From: Kosmotoga arenicorallina S304
GTDB taxonomy: Bacteria; Thermotogota; Thermotogae; Petrotogales; Kosmotogaceae
Length of the DNA: 64,000 nt
NCBI RefSeq assembly: GCF_001636545.1
Contig: NZ_JFHK01000004.1
Span: forward strand, 286,319-350,318
Direction of reading: 5' to 3'
Shown: one piece after another, positions 34,951 to 42,951 of the stretch
Layout of the letters: the number at the start of each line of letters is the position of its first letter
How positions within the stretch are numbered: the stretch's first letter is position 1
The notes under the pieces: generated by a model
What the model was told of the DNA's origin: nothing
What the model saw: only the letters and a program-made list of their open reading frames with translations
Databases searched by the model: none
Translations under genes and position numbers: made by a program

Positions 34951-36590
34951 GCCGGGAAAAAATATATGTTTTCGGCCACAGACAGCCTGATACAGACTCG
35001 ATAGCAAGTGTAATTGGCTATGCTTATATGAAGAACCAGAACGACAAAGAGCGCGATTATGTAGCTTGCCGTTGCGGAAAGCTCAACAGCGAAAGTACGT
35101 TCTTGCTATCATACTTTGACGTAGAACCCCCTATTTTTATGGAAACAGTAGATCCCATCGTTGGCGACCTCGACTTGCGTCCTCCAATTGTTGCATCAGA
35201 AGAAACATCGACATATGAAGTTGCAAAAATCATGGAAGAACACAATATAAAAGTTGTTCCCATTGTTGATGAAAATTTCATACCCTCTGGCATCGTTAGC
35301 GAACGTCACCTTGCAAGAACTTATGTCAAACGCTTATCGGTCGATTCGCTGGAATTGCATCCAATAAACGTGAACACAATAGCCCAGCTTCTTAGCGGCG
35401 ACGTTCTTGTGTCACCACCAACAAACATCCTTAAAGGTAAGGTGCATATAGCTAGCGATTCTATAAGTACCTTTATTAAGAAGTTAAAAAGCACAGATCT
35501 TGTCATAGTTGGCGATAATCCTGAAATGCAGATCAAACTCATTGAAAGAAATGTCACATTGATGATATTGACAGACTCTCTTACCCCTTCTGATGAAGTG
35601 CTTAAATTGGCAAAAAGAAATAATGTTGGAGTAATTTCCACCGCTTATGGACCCTACGGCGTAGGAAAATTGATAAACCTTTCAATGCCCGTAAAAATGA
35701 TTATGTCGAAAAATTTCATCACAGCCAAATTAGATGAAAAACTCAAGGAAATAAAAACCAAGATATACGAATCAAATGAGCGTTTTGCTCTTGCCTTAGA
35801 CGAGTCAGGAAAGCTCGCAGGAGTTATTACCAGAACAAACCTCCTTTACGACACTCGGAAGAAGGTAATTCTGCTCGACCACAATGAAAGACCTCAAGCT
35901 GTTGATGGCCTTGAAGAGGCAGAGTTGCTTGAAGTCATTGACCACCACAGGCTCGGGGGGCTTACCACTCTGAAACCGGTGAGATTTCACAACGAACCCG
36001 TCGGAAGCACTTCTACAATCGTTGGCGAATGGTTTTTAAGGCATTGCACAAAGAAGAACCCTCAAATAGCAGGCGTGCTTCTTGGCGGGATAGTTTCGGA
36101 TACCCTTGATTTCAGGCTTTCCACCACCACAAAAAAAGACAGGGAAATTGCCCGGCAACTTGCCGAAATTGCAGAAATAGACCTCGAAGAATTCGCCAAG
36201 AATCTACTACGTAAAGGACTGGACCTTTCGGGAAAAGCTCCTTATGAAGTCGTCTCAAAAGATGTTAAACAATACATAATAGGAGATTACAACATATTGA
36301 TTGCACAGGTTATGGTTATGGATATGGAGCAGGTCAAGAAAAGGCAATCAGAGTTCAAAGACGCTTTGAAGGAACTCTATAATAGATCCAAGGCAGATGT
36401 AGCTTTTCTTCTTTTTACAAATGTACCAAAGAATCAGAGCGAGGTATGGGTAGAGGGAAATGGTGAAATTATTGAAAAGGCTTTTAAAGTACATTTAGAT
36501 GAAAACAACACCGTTGTGCTAAAAGGTGTCATGTCCAGAAAAAAAGATTTTCTACCACAGATTGGTGAGGTACTTAGAAAAAAGAGATGA
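34947..36590 (+). CDS. ppaC: Family II inorganic pyrophosphatase with CBS and DRTGG domains
   Basis: 547 residues, far longer than the roughly 310 of simple family II enzymes. The DHH phosphoesterase core begins with FGHRQPDTDSIAS and is interrupted at about residue 65 by a regulatory insert: a CBS domain, a DRTGG domain (about 135-235) and a second CBS half (about 245-300). The DHH core then resumes with LLDHNERPQA and the EVIDHHR motif, followed by the DHHA2 domain. Related CBS pyrophosphatases are Mn/Co-dependent and controlled by AMP, ADP or Ap4A through the insert. The start is TTG, overlapping the mnmG stop as TTGA with AGGAGG upstream. Confidence 0.93.
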   Translation: MSREKIYVFGHRQPDTDSIASVIGYAYMKNQNDKERDYVACRCGKLNSESTFLLSYFDVEPPIFMETVDPIVGDLDLRPPIVASEETSTYEVAKIMEEHNIKVVPIVDENFIPSGIVSERHLARTYVKRLSVDSLELHPINVNTIAQLLSGDVLVSPPTNILKGKVHIASDSISTFIKKLKSTDLVIVGDNPEMQIKLIERNVTLMILTDSLTPSDEVLKLAKRNNVGVISTAYGPYGVGKLINLSMPVKMIMSKNFITAKLDEKLKEIKTKIYESNERFALALDESGKLAGVITRTNLLYDTRKKVILLDHNERPQAVDGLEEAELLEVIDHHRLGGLTTLKPVRFHNEPVGSTSTIVGEWFLRHCTKKNPQIAGVLLGGIVSDTLDFRLSTTTKKDREIARQLAEIAEIDLEEFAKNLLRKGLDLSGKAPYEVVSKDVKQYIIGDYNILIAQVMVMDMEQVKKRQSEFKDALKELYNRSKADVAFLLFTNVPKNQSEVWVEGNGEIIEKAFKVHLDENNTVVLKGVMSRKKDFLPQIGEVLRKKR

Positions 36591-36611
36591 GAGGAAATCT
36601 CATCTCTTTTT
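36579..36611. terminator. Bidirectional terminator overlapping the pyrophosphatase stop codon
   Basis: A 14-bp perfect stem (36579-36592 with 36598-36611) and 5-nt loop, with A- and T-runs within the arms. The stop codons of the plus-strand pyrophosphatase and of the minus-strand small gene both lie in the stem or loop edge. Confidence 0.88.
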
Positions 36612-36803
36612 CAGCATTTTCAATATTATACCTTCCATATCCTTTTGACTGAGACTCTTACCGTCTTTCAGGAGTTTGAAGGCAGCACGTATGACAAGTA
36701 TTCTGGGATATCTACAGCTGAAGTATTTTACGGGGTCAGAAACAACATTATCCACTGAGCTTCGCTTCACTTTATCATCTCCCAACCTATTGACAGAAGC
36801 CAT
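36600..36803 (-). CDS. Small hypothetical protein (67 residues)
   Basis: Not recognised. The protein starts MASVNRLGDDKVKR and contains YPRILVIRAAFKLL, a helical stretch, and ends in KMLKKR; it is basic. The frame continues further upstream through the antisense of tRNA-Met to 36896, but that part is surely not coding. Support for a real gene: the stop lies in a bidirectional terminator shared with the convergent pyrophosphatase gene, and a TATAAT on the minus strand (36811-36816) lies 7 bases before the ATG. There is no clear ribosome site, so a leaderless mRNA is possible. A faint likeness to RNA polymerase omega subunits (position and size of the VIRAAFKLL helix) is too weak to name it. 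Confidence 0.45.
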   Translation of the reverse strand: MASVNRLGDDKVKRSSVDNVVSDPVKYFSCRYPRILVIRAAFKLLKDGKSLSQKDMEGIILKMLKKR

Positions 36804-36818
36804 GGTGGGTATTATAAT
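36790..36818 (+). promoter_or_regulatory. Consensus promoter of tRNA-Met
   Basis: TTGACA (36790-36795), 17 bases, TATAAT (36813-36818). Both hexamers match consensus perfectly; the tRNA begins 13 bases later. Confidence 0.92.
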
Positions 36819-36830
36819 TCTTTTAGTATC

Positions 36831-36908
36831 GGGCTCGTAGCTCAGTTTGGTTAGAGCTTCCGGCTCATAACCGGGCGGTCGGTGGTTCGACTCCACCCGA
36901 GCCCACCA
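36831..36908 (+). tRNA. tRNA-Met (anticodon CAT)
   Basis: A complete cloverleaf: acceptor GGGCTCG/CGAGCCC, D arm GCTC/GAGC, anticodon loop CTCATAA with CAT, T arm GGTGG/CCACC with TTCGACT, and an encoded CCA. A CAT anticodon could also belong to initiator tRNA or a lysidine-modified tRNA-Ile. The paired first acceptor base pair argues against an initiator; the sequence resembles elongator tRNA-Met. Confidence 0.93.
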
Positions 36909-36909
36909 G

Positions 36910-36931
36910 AGCGGCTCAGGCCGCTTTTTTT
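36910..36931 (+). terminator. Terminator of tRNA-Met
   Basis: AGCGGC/GCCGCT stem with a 4-nt loop and a run of seven Ts, directly after the CCA end. Confidence 0.93.
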
Positions 36932-37183
36932 GCTGCTATAAATAATTTTAACATTGAATCGAAAATAAAGCAATAAGATAAATAAAAGGCTGTTATAAGC
37001 CTCCAGCTGTATGATACAGAAGTATCTTAATTCGAATTAATCAAACGCTATACTCTGAGAAAACCTGCAACCCTCTCTCCATAATGGAAAGCAAGCCAAC
37101 AGGTTATATTAAGCACACATGTAATGGTAGTAAAATATAGGTTAAACATCTTTGCTAAAACTTGCAATGGCTATACACAAAAT
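36932..37183. other. Non-coding gap between tRNA-Met and the amidohydrolase gene
   Basis: AT-rich, no gene seen. A perfect 14-base palindrome, TTAATTCGAATTAA, lies at 37027-37040. A weak hairpin AGGCT/AGCCT (36987-37002), followed on the minus strand by TTTATTT, could be the terminator of the rhomboid-psuG-amidohydrolase transcript, about 180 bases after its last stop. Confidence 0.4.
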
Positions 37184-38638
37184 TCAGCGCTCGTATACAA
37201 CCCTGCCATTAAAAACAGTCATCGACACTTTCATTTCTTCCAGCATGCTCCCGGGAACAGAGAGCAGGTCCTTTTCTGTAAGGAAAAAATCTGCTGGCGA
37301 TCCAACTGCCAGCGGAAATGTGAATTTATTGTTTTCAAAAAGCTTCCCGGAAACCATATACATGTACAGGATATGCTTTCGATCAAAGAAATGCTCCGCT
37401 GAACGCATATTTCGGAAAGGGTTAACGCTTTCAACCGGGGCATCTGTGGACATAGCTAAATCTACACCTGCCTCGCTCATTTTCTTAAAGGGATACGCGT
37501 TTTTGAAACGCTCGGGCCCAAGACGCAAAAAGGCCATTTTCCTATCTGTTTTGAAAAATACAGGTTGAATGGAAACTTTTAACTTGAGATTAGCGATTTG
37601 CTGTATTTGCCCTCTGGTCGCAATCTGAACATGAATCAATCTGTGCTTCAGTGGATTCCCCTTTCTAATCACCGAAAAGGCTTTCAATGCTTCTTTTAAA
37701 GCTCTGTCTCCTATCACATGAAGGGTGAGCTGTATCCCTTCCTTCTCAGCTTTTTTCACGAAGGGAAGCAATTCCTCGGATGTCAGATAAAGCACTCCAC
37801 TGTTTTCTGGTTCATCGGCATAAGGCTCACATAAGGCGGCAGTTCTTGATCCAAAAGATCCATCGAGATAAATCTTCGCAGCTCTTAAAGAGAAGAAATC
37901 CGTTTCGCTGTTTTGAATTGCTTTGAACCCTTCCAGCTCATGAGAAGACTCTATCTTGAGCTTTTCATATATTCTTATATGATCCTGTGTTGAGAGCTCT
38001 TCTATCAAGTCTTCAAGTTTGATACCATGATAATCATCGCTATGAACAACCGTGATTCCGTGCATCAAAAACAAATTAGCCCCGGCAAGAATATATTCTC
38101 TTAGCTCTTCTTTACCAACGGGGAGTTTTTTGCGCAATCTCTCCAGAGCCCTTCCCTTTATCAGACCTCTCTCGAGATCGGTACCATCGATTCCCTCAAG
38201 AGCGTTCAAGGAATACCGTTTAATCATTGAACTATTTACGGTTGCAACATGACCGCATACACGAACTAGAAGCAAAGGCACTGATGTTATTCCATCAAGA
38301 AACTTCCTATCAGGCATAAATCCGAGTTTCTCTTGATCCCAGCCGCGGCCTTCCACAAAACCCACAGATTGTTTCTTTAAGTTTTTTAGCAGCGCTACAA
38401 ATTCGTCCTTTGTCCTGATTTCTGAAAGGTCAAGCATAAACTCTCTTTTGCCGGTTGCCAGAAGATGTGCATGAGAATCTACAAGTCCCGGATAAAGATA
38501 ACAACCCTTCAGGTCAATAACCTCGGCTAATTTCGGTTTGTGGCTCGAAACCATACCCTTTTCAACAAAAAGATCACGAAAATCGTACTCACCACTTAGG
38601 GGATTATATACCCTGCAATTTTTAAATATTCTGTTCAT
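37184..38638 (-). CDS. Amidohydrolase family protein, YtcJ-like
   Basis: 484 residues. A metal-dependent hydrolase of the amidohydrolase 3 group. The N-terminal metal site is PGLVDSHAHLLATG near residue 50, preceded by the small beta-sandwich; GRGWDQEKLG near 98 is typical for YtcJ-like proteins. Later metal ligands are in TLHVIGDRAL near 300, RLIHVQIA, and the aspartate of AMSTDAPVE near 405. The substrate is not known; relatives hydrolyse N-substituted formamides or amides. It overlaps the psuG stop as ATGA, so the two genes are coupled, but a metabolic link to pseudouridine is not obvious. Confidence 0.88.
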   Translation of the reverse strand: MNRIFKNCRVYNPLSGEYDFRDLFVEKGMVSSHKPKLAEVIDLKGCYLYPGLVDSHAHLLATGKREFMLDLSEIRTKDEFVALLKNLKKQSVGFVEGRGWDQEKLGFMPDRKFLDGITSVPLLLVRVCGHVATVNSSMIKRYSLNALEGIDGTDLERGLIKGRALERLRKKLPVGKEELREYILAGANLFLMHGITVVHSDDYHGIKLEDLIEELSTQDHIRIYEKLKIESSHELEGFKAIQNSETDFFSLRAAKIYLDGSFGSRTAALCEPYADEPENSGVLYLTSEELLPFVKKAEKEGIQLTLHVIGDRALKEALKAFSVIRKGNPLKHRLIHVQIATRGQIQQIANLKLKVSIQPVFFKTDRKMAFLRLGPERFKNAYPFKKMSEAGVDLAMSTDAPVESVNPFRNMRSAEHFFDRKHILYMYMVSGKLFENNKFTFPLAVGSPADFFLTEKDLLSVPGSMLEEMKVSMTVFNGRVVYER

Positions 38639-39492
38639 GCTTTTTTCAGTGCCTTTGCGATTTTTCCAGCCAGAGAGGCGTTGTTCTTCAACAGTGCGAC
38701 GTTTGCTTCGAGGGTTTTTCCGTCAGAGAGCTCTGATAGCCTGCCTAAGAGGAAGGGGGTTAATCCCTTACCTGAAACTCCCTTTGCCTTCGCTTCAGAT
38801 ACAGCCATTTCCACATATTTTATCAATTCATCATAGGGGACTTCATATTCCTCCGGTATTGGATTTGCTACAAGAATCGCCCCTTCTATTCCCAGCTTCC
38901 TCTTTTCCTTAAAAATCGCCGCAATGTCTTCAGGAGTTTCAACAGTAATGTTCAATGGATATTTACTATATCGGCAGTGAAATAGCGGGAAACTATCTGT
39001 TTGATAACCTATAACGGTAACCTGAAAAGTCTCAAGAAACTCGAGCGTTTTTTCCACATCCAAAATGCTTTTTACCCCTGCTGAAACAACCACCATATCT
39101 GTTTTCGACAATTCGATTATGTCCTGTGACACATCCCAGCTTACATCGCGGTGCACTCCACCGATGCCGCCTGTTGCAAATACCTCTATACCTTCCCTCG
39201 CAGAAAGCCTAAGTGTGGCGCTCACTGTGGTTGCAGCGTTATTTTTCATGGCTGTGGCAACCGGTATTTCAGCAGTACCTACTTTCATCACATTCTCGGT
39301 AGTTGCGAGATACTTCAGTTCATCTTTCGTCATGCCGATCTTTATGTTACCGTTGATTATGCCAATTGTTTTTGGCACAGCACCCTCTCGCTTTACCACC
39401 TCTTCCATTGCAAGAGCTGTTTTGAAATTTACAGGCCATGGTAGTCCATGAGCTATGACAGTGGATTCAAGTGCCACATAGGCTTTCGACAT
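38635..39492 (-). CDS. psuG: Pseudouridine-5'-phosphate glycosidase PsuG
   Basis: 285 residues. PsuG splits pseudouridine 5'-phosphate into uracil and ribose 5-phosphate, using Mn. Diagnostic segments are ALESTVIAHGLPWP at the start, a GIINGNIKIGM strand near 45, FATGGIGGVHRD near 105 and SAGVKSILDVEKTLE near 140. A PsuK kinase normally supplies the substrate; the PfkB-family kinase gene at 48.2 kb is a candidate but not adjacent. Start ATG with GGGGGTGA upstream. It lies between rhomboid and amidohydrolase genes. Confidence 0.93.
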   Translation of the reverse strand: MSKAYVALESTVIAHGLPWPVNFKTALAMEEVVKREGAVPKTIGIINGNIKIGMTKDELKYLATTENVMKVGTAEIPVATAMKNNAATTVSATLRLSAREGIEVFATGGIGGVHRDVSWDVSQDIIELSKTDMVVVSAGVKSILDVEKTLEFLETFQVTVIGYQTDSFPLFHCRYSKYPLNITVETPEDIAAIFKEKRKLGIEGAILVANPIPEEYEVPYDELIKYVEMAVSEAKAKGVSGKGLTPFLLGRLSELSDGKTLEANVALLKNNASLAGKIAKALKKA

Positions 39493-39507
39493 CAGGTCAC
39501 CCCCAAC

Positions 39508-40206
39508 TCAATGATATCTGAAGTATTTCTTCGAGAAAAATCTCGCCATATAAAGCCCTCCTATAAACCCTCCGACGTGTGCCCACCAGGCAACCCCTGA
39601 GAAATTTGCTCCTATTATAGAGAAAGTCCCGTTGAAAAATTGTATAAAAAACCAGACAAGCAAGAATATGAAAGCAGGCACTTCTATTATAAAGGGAAGG
39701 AAGAAAATAGGAATAAATGTTAGAATTCTGCTCATCGGGAAAAAATAGAGGTAAGCTCCCATTACTCCAGCTATTGCGCCCGAAGCGCCAATGACAGGTA
39801 TCTGGGAGGTGGGGGAAAGCAAAAATTGTAAAAATCCCGCCCCAATTCCCCACAATATGTAATAAACAAGAAATCTGAAATGTCCGAGCATATCTTCAAC
39901 ATTATCCCCAAAGATGAACAGTGTCCACATATTTCCCAGCAAGTGTGTCCAACCCCCATGAAGAAAGGTTGAAGTTATAAAAGGGGAAAGGTCAAACCGA
40001 TTGTATTGAATTAAATATCGATTATAGAGCAAAATTTGCCCTTTTGTATATCTTGCAGGCACAAGGCCGTGATTGTATATTAAAAGAAGCAATTCACCAT
40101 CTGAAAGGAAAAGCTCGTATATGAAAACAAAGATATTTGTAATTATTATCACCCACATAATATAGGGCTTTCGTCTGCTGGGAATGGTATCTCTAAGAGG
40201 AAACAA
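39508..40206 (-). CDS. Rhomboid family intramembrane serine protease
   Basis: 232 residues, six or seven membrane segments. The catalytic dyad is Ser142 in VIGASGAIAG and His210 in WWAHVGGFIGG. The L1-loop region HGGWTHLLGNMWTL near residue 83 is typical and contains the conserved HxxxN-type residues. Rhomboids cleave membrane proteins within the lipid bilayer; the substrate is unknown. The start is TTG, with GGAGGTG upstream. It is the first gene of the group with psuG 15 bases downstream, and it diverges from tRNA-Arg. Confidence 0.92.
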   Translation of the reverse strand: MFPLRDTIPSRRKPYIMWVIIITNIFVFIYELFLSDGELLLLIYNHGLVPARYTKGQILLYNRYLIQYNRFDLSPFITSTFLHGGWTHLLGNMWTLFIFGDNVEDMLGHFRFLVYYILWGIGAGFLQFLLSPTSQIPVIGASGAIAGVMGAYLYFFPMSRILTFIPIFFLPFIIEVPAFIFLLVWFFIQFFNGTFSIIGANFSGVAWWAHVGGFIGGLYMARFFSKKYFRYH

Positions 40207-40246
40207 TTCATCACCTCCATATGATTTATTTTACCAGAAAGGGACC

Positions 40247-40275
40247 TTGAAAAGCTCGGGACGTGGTGATATAAT
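40247..40275 (+). promoter_or_regulatory. Promoter of tRNA-Arg
   Basis: TTGAAA (40247-40252), 17 bases, TATAAT (40270-40275) with an upstream TG (extended -10 from 40267). The tRNA begins 11 bases later. Confidence 0.88.
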
Positions 40276-40286
40276 GTATTCGCTTT

Positions 40287-40361
40287 GCCCCCGTAGTTCA
40301 ACGGATAGAACGGCGGATTCCTAATCCGCAAATGAAGGTTCGATTCCTTCCGGGGGTACCA
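40287..40361 (+). tRNA. tRNA-Arg (anticodon CCT)
   Basis: Acceptor GCCCCCG pairs with CGGGGGT (first pair G-U), D arm with GTTCAACGGATAGAAC, anticodon stem GCGGA/TCCGC around the loop TTCCTAA, T loop TTCGATT, encoded CCA. The CCT anticodon reads AGG. Confidence 0.93.
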
Positions 40362-40363
40362 GC

Positions 40364-40389
40364 AGCGCGGGAAATTCCCGCGCTTTTTA
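40364..40389 (+). terminator. Terminator of tRNA-Arg
   Basis: An 8-bp AGCGCGGG/CCCGCGCT stem with a short A/T loop, followed by TTTTT. The 172 bases from here to the dehydrogenase gene show only weak promoter-like sequences (a TTGTCA at 40475 with AATAAT at 40500). Confidence 0.9.
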
Positions 40390-40561
40390 AATAATGGCTT
40401 CTCTTTTTCTTTAACAGAAAATAGTTGGTGTATCAAAGACATAATACCTACTAATTGAAAATAAACGCTGTTTTTTGTCAATTTGTGGGGTTGTTCACAA
40501 ATAATTCAGGGAATAAAATCAAGCTGGAACACATAATTTTCTTCTGAGGAGGTTTGCCAAA

Positions 40562-41815
40562 GTGGCCGAAATAAGTCTGTTTGAAAATGCTTTGAAGCAG
40601 TTCAGAAAGGCCGCCAAAGTTATGGAACTCGATCCCTGCCTTGCGGATGTGCTCATGCATCCAAAGAGGGAACTTACAGTCAATTTCCCCGTCAGAATGG
40701 ACGACGGTAGTGTAAAAGTATTCACCGGTCACAGAGTCCAGCACAACATAGCCAGAGGTCCCGCAAAAGGCGGAATAAGGTATCATCCAAATGTTACCCT
40801 TGACGAAGTAAAGGCTCTCGCTTTCTGGATGACATGGAAATGTGCTGTGGTTGGTATACCATATGGCGGTGGAAAGGGTGGAGTTGAAGTAGATCCAGCC
40901 GAACTTTCAGCTGCCGAGCTCGAGAGGCTTTCAAGAAGATTCTTCTCTGAAATACAGGTAATAATAGGAGAAGACAAAGATATTCCCGCGCCAGATGTTA
41001 ATACAAATGCTCAGATAATGTCCTGGTTTATGGACACTTACTCTATGAATGTAGGCCACTCAGTTCTTGGAATTGTCACCGGGAAACCAATGGATATTGG
41101 CGGTTCAGCCGGAAGGCCAGAAGCAACAGGTAGAGGCGTCAGGGTTGTAACAGAAGAAGCCATAAATTACAAAGGCCTTGATGCAGAAAGCTCCACCGTA
41201 GCTGTACAGGGCTTCGGGAATGTTGGTTCTTTTGCCGCCAAGTTGATTCAGGACGAACTTGGTGCAAAAATCGTAGCACTTAGCGATGTTTCTGGTGGTA
41301 TATACAATCCTGACGGATTAGATATTGACGAAGTGATAGCTTATAGAGATCAGAACAACGGTGTGATCAAGGGATACCCAAATGCCACAACAATCACCAA
41401 CGAAGAACTTCTTGCCCTTGATGTAGACATTCTTATTCCGGCAGCTCTTGAAAACGCTATTACCATGGAAAATGTTGATAACGTAAAAGCCAAAATCATC
41501 GTTGAAGGTGCTAATGGCCCTATAACACCGGAGGCTGAAGAGGTTCTCCTCAAGAAAGATATCTTCATTGTCCCTGACTTTTTGGCAAATGCCGGTGGTG
41601 TTACCGTTTCTTATTTCGAATGGGTTCAAGGCCTTCAATGGTATTTCTGGGATATTGAAGATGTAAGAAAAGCCTTGCACAAAATCATGCGCCAGGCTTT
41701 TGGAAGTGTTGTGAACACGATGCACAAGTATAACACCGATATGAGAACAGCGGCTTATATCGTCGCAATTGATAGGGTTGCTACTGCTACAAAGCTCAGA
41801 GGCATATACCCTTGA
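40562..41815 (+). CDS. gdhA: Glutamate dehydrogenase (Glu/Leu/Phe/Val family)
   Basis: 417 residues, the length of hexameric NAD(P)-dependent glutamate dehydrogenases of thermophiles. The active-site segment reads GPAKGGIRYHPNV with lysines near residues 67 and 91 (MTWKCAVVGIPYGGGKGG), and the nucleotide loop is VAVQGFGNVGSFAAK near 215. It interconverts glutamate with 2-oxoglutarate and ammonia. Cofactor preference is not decidable. The start is GTG at 40562 with GAGGAGG nine bases upstream. A terminator follows immediately, so the gene is monocistronic. Confidence 0.95.
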   Translation: MAEISLFENALKQFRKAAKVMELDPCLADVLMHPKRELTVNFPVRMDDGSVKVFTGHRVQHNIARGPAKGGIRYHPNVTLDEVKALAFWMTWKCAVVGIPYGGGKGGVEVDPAELSAAELERLSRRFFSEIQVIIGEDKDIPAPDVNTNAQIMSWFMDTYSMNVGHSVLGIVTGKPMDIGGSAGRPEATGRGVRVVTEEAINYKGLDAESSTVAVQGFGNVGSFAAKLIQDELGAKIVALSDVSGGIYNPDGLDIDEVIAYRDQNNGVIKGYPNATTITNEELLALDVDILIPAALENAITMENVDNVKAKIIVEGANGPITPEAEEVLLKKDIFIVPDFLANAGGVTVSYFEWVQGLQWYFWDIEDVRKALHKIMRQAFGSVVNTMHKYNTDMRTAAYIVAIDRVATATKLRGIYP

Positions 41816-41827
41816 TAAAAGAAAACA

Positions 41828-41857
41828 AAGAGGGGCTTAAAGCCCCTCTTTTCTTTT
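41828..41857. terminator. Bidirectional terminator between gdhA and prfA
   Basis: A 10-bp stem AAGAGGGGCT/AGCCCCTCTT with a 3-nt loop and T-run, between convergent genes. Confidence 0.9.
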
Positions 41858-41871
41858 TATCTTTAATCTTT

Positions 41872-42951
41872 TCACTCCAGACTATCTTTCAATTCGTTAA
41901 GCCTTATCTCTAGGTCTGCTTCAATCAATTTGGAAACGAGCTCTTCAAGATCGCCATCGAGAATTTCCATAAGCCGATAACTGGTATAGTTTATCCGATG
42001 ATCTGTAACCCTGTTCTGGGGGAAATTGTATGTCCTTATCTTTTCGCTCCTGTCGCCAGAACCAATTTGAGACTTTCTTTTTTGAGACATTTTGTTTAAT
42101 TGGTCCTGCTGCATCATATCGAAAAGTCTCGCTCTCAGCAATTCCATAGCTCTTGCTTTGTTCTGATGCTGGGAGCGGTCCTTTTGAACAGATACGGTAA
42201 TTCCTGTGGGGATATGAACGATTCTTACCGCTGACTCGGTCTTATTAACATGCTGACCACCTGCACCAGAAGATCTGAATGTGTCTATGCGCAGTTCAGA
42301 GGGATCAATTTTTACATCCAGCTCCGTAGCTTCTGGAAGGATTGCGACAGAAGCGGCAGAAGTATGAATCCGCCCTCCGGATTCGGTTCTCGGAACTCTC
42401 TGAACTCTATGCACGCCACTTTCATATCTGAGCTTTCTGAAAACGTCTCTCCCCTTTATTTCAAAGATGATTTCTTTATAACCGCCTAAATCCGTTTCAT
42501 TGACATCCAGCACATCTATTTTCCAGCCAGACCTCTCTGCAAATCGCGTATACATTCTAAAAAGGTCTGCTGAGAATAGAGCTGCCTCCTCGCCTCCTGT
42601 CCCAGCCCTGATTTCTACAATGATATTCCTGTCTGAATTCTCATCAGGAACAAGGCGCATTTTGAGCTCAATATGGAGTTTTTCAATCTCGCTTTGTAAC
42701 TGCTCCAGGGTTTGCTTTATCTCTTCCTGTTCATCTGGCGGGGAGAGCTCAAGGAGATCTTCCCATTCCCTCAATTCCCTCTCCTTTGCTTCGATTTTCT
42801 CTTCAATAACAAAGATTTCCCTTAATTCTGCATGTTTTTTGCTCAGCTCCATTAGTTTGTCTGGATTAGAGGAAATTTCCGGTGAAGATAATTCCTTTTC
42901 GACTTCTCTAAGCTGTTTTCTCAATGAATCAAGAATTTCTACAGGATTCAT
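41872..42951 (-). CDS. prfA: Peptide chain release factor 1
   Basis: 359 residues from the ATG at 42951; AGGAGG lies 8 bases upstream, inside the end of pilT. RF1 recognises UAA and UAG. The GGQ motif is in [17 protein letters not shown] near residue 235, and the codon-recognition tripeptide is PRT in [13 protein letters not shown], consistent with the PxT form of RF1 and not the SPF form of RF2. The N-terminal 110 residues are coiled coil. It overlaps the pilT stop, so the two are probably co-transcribed, an unusual functional pairing. Confidence 0.95.
   Translation of the reverse strand: MNPVEILDSLRKQLREVEKELSSPEISSNPDKLMELSKKHAELREIFVIEEKIEAKERELREWEDLLELSPPDEQEEIKQTLEQLQSEIEKLHIELKMRLVPDENSDRNIIVEIRAGTGGEEAALFSADLFRMYTRFAERSGWKIDVLDVNETDLGGYKEIIFEIKGRDVFRKLRYESGVHRVQRVPRTESGGRIHTSAASVAILPEATELDVKIDPSELRIDTFRSSGAGGQHVNKTESAVRIVHIPTGITVSVQKDRSQHQNKARAMELLRARLFDMMQQDQLNKMSQKRKSQIGSGDRSEKIRTYNFPQNRVTDHRINYTSYRLMEILDGDLEELVSKLIEADLEIRLNELKDSLE

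Noticed and set aside
36804..36896. N-terminal extension of the minus-strand small gene
   Set aside because: It is the antisense of tRNA-Met and would not be conserved as protein.
40149..40481. Minus-strand frame spanning tRNA-Arg
   Set aside because: It crosses the tRNA and its promoter and terminator; it is not coding.
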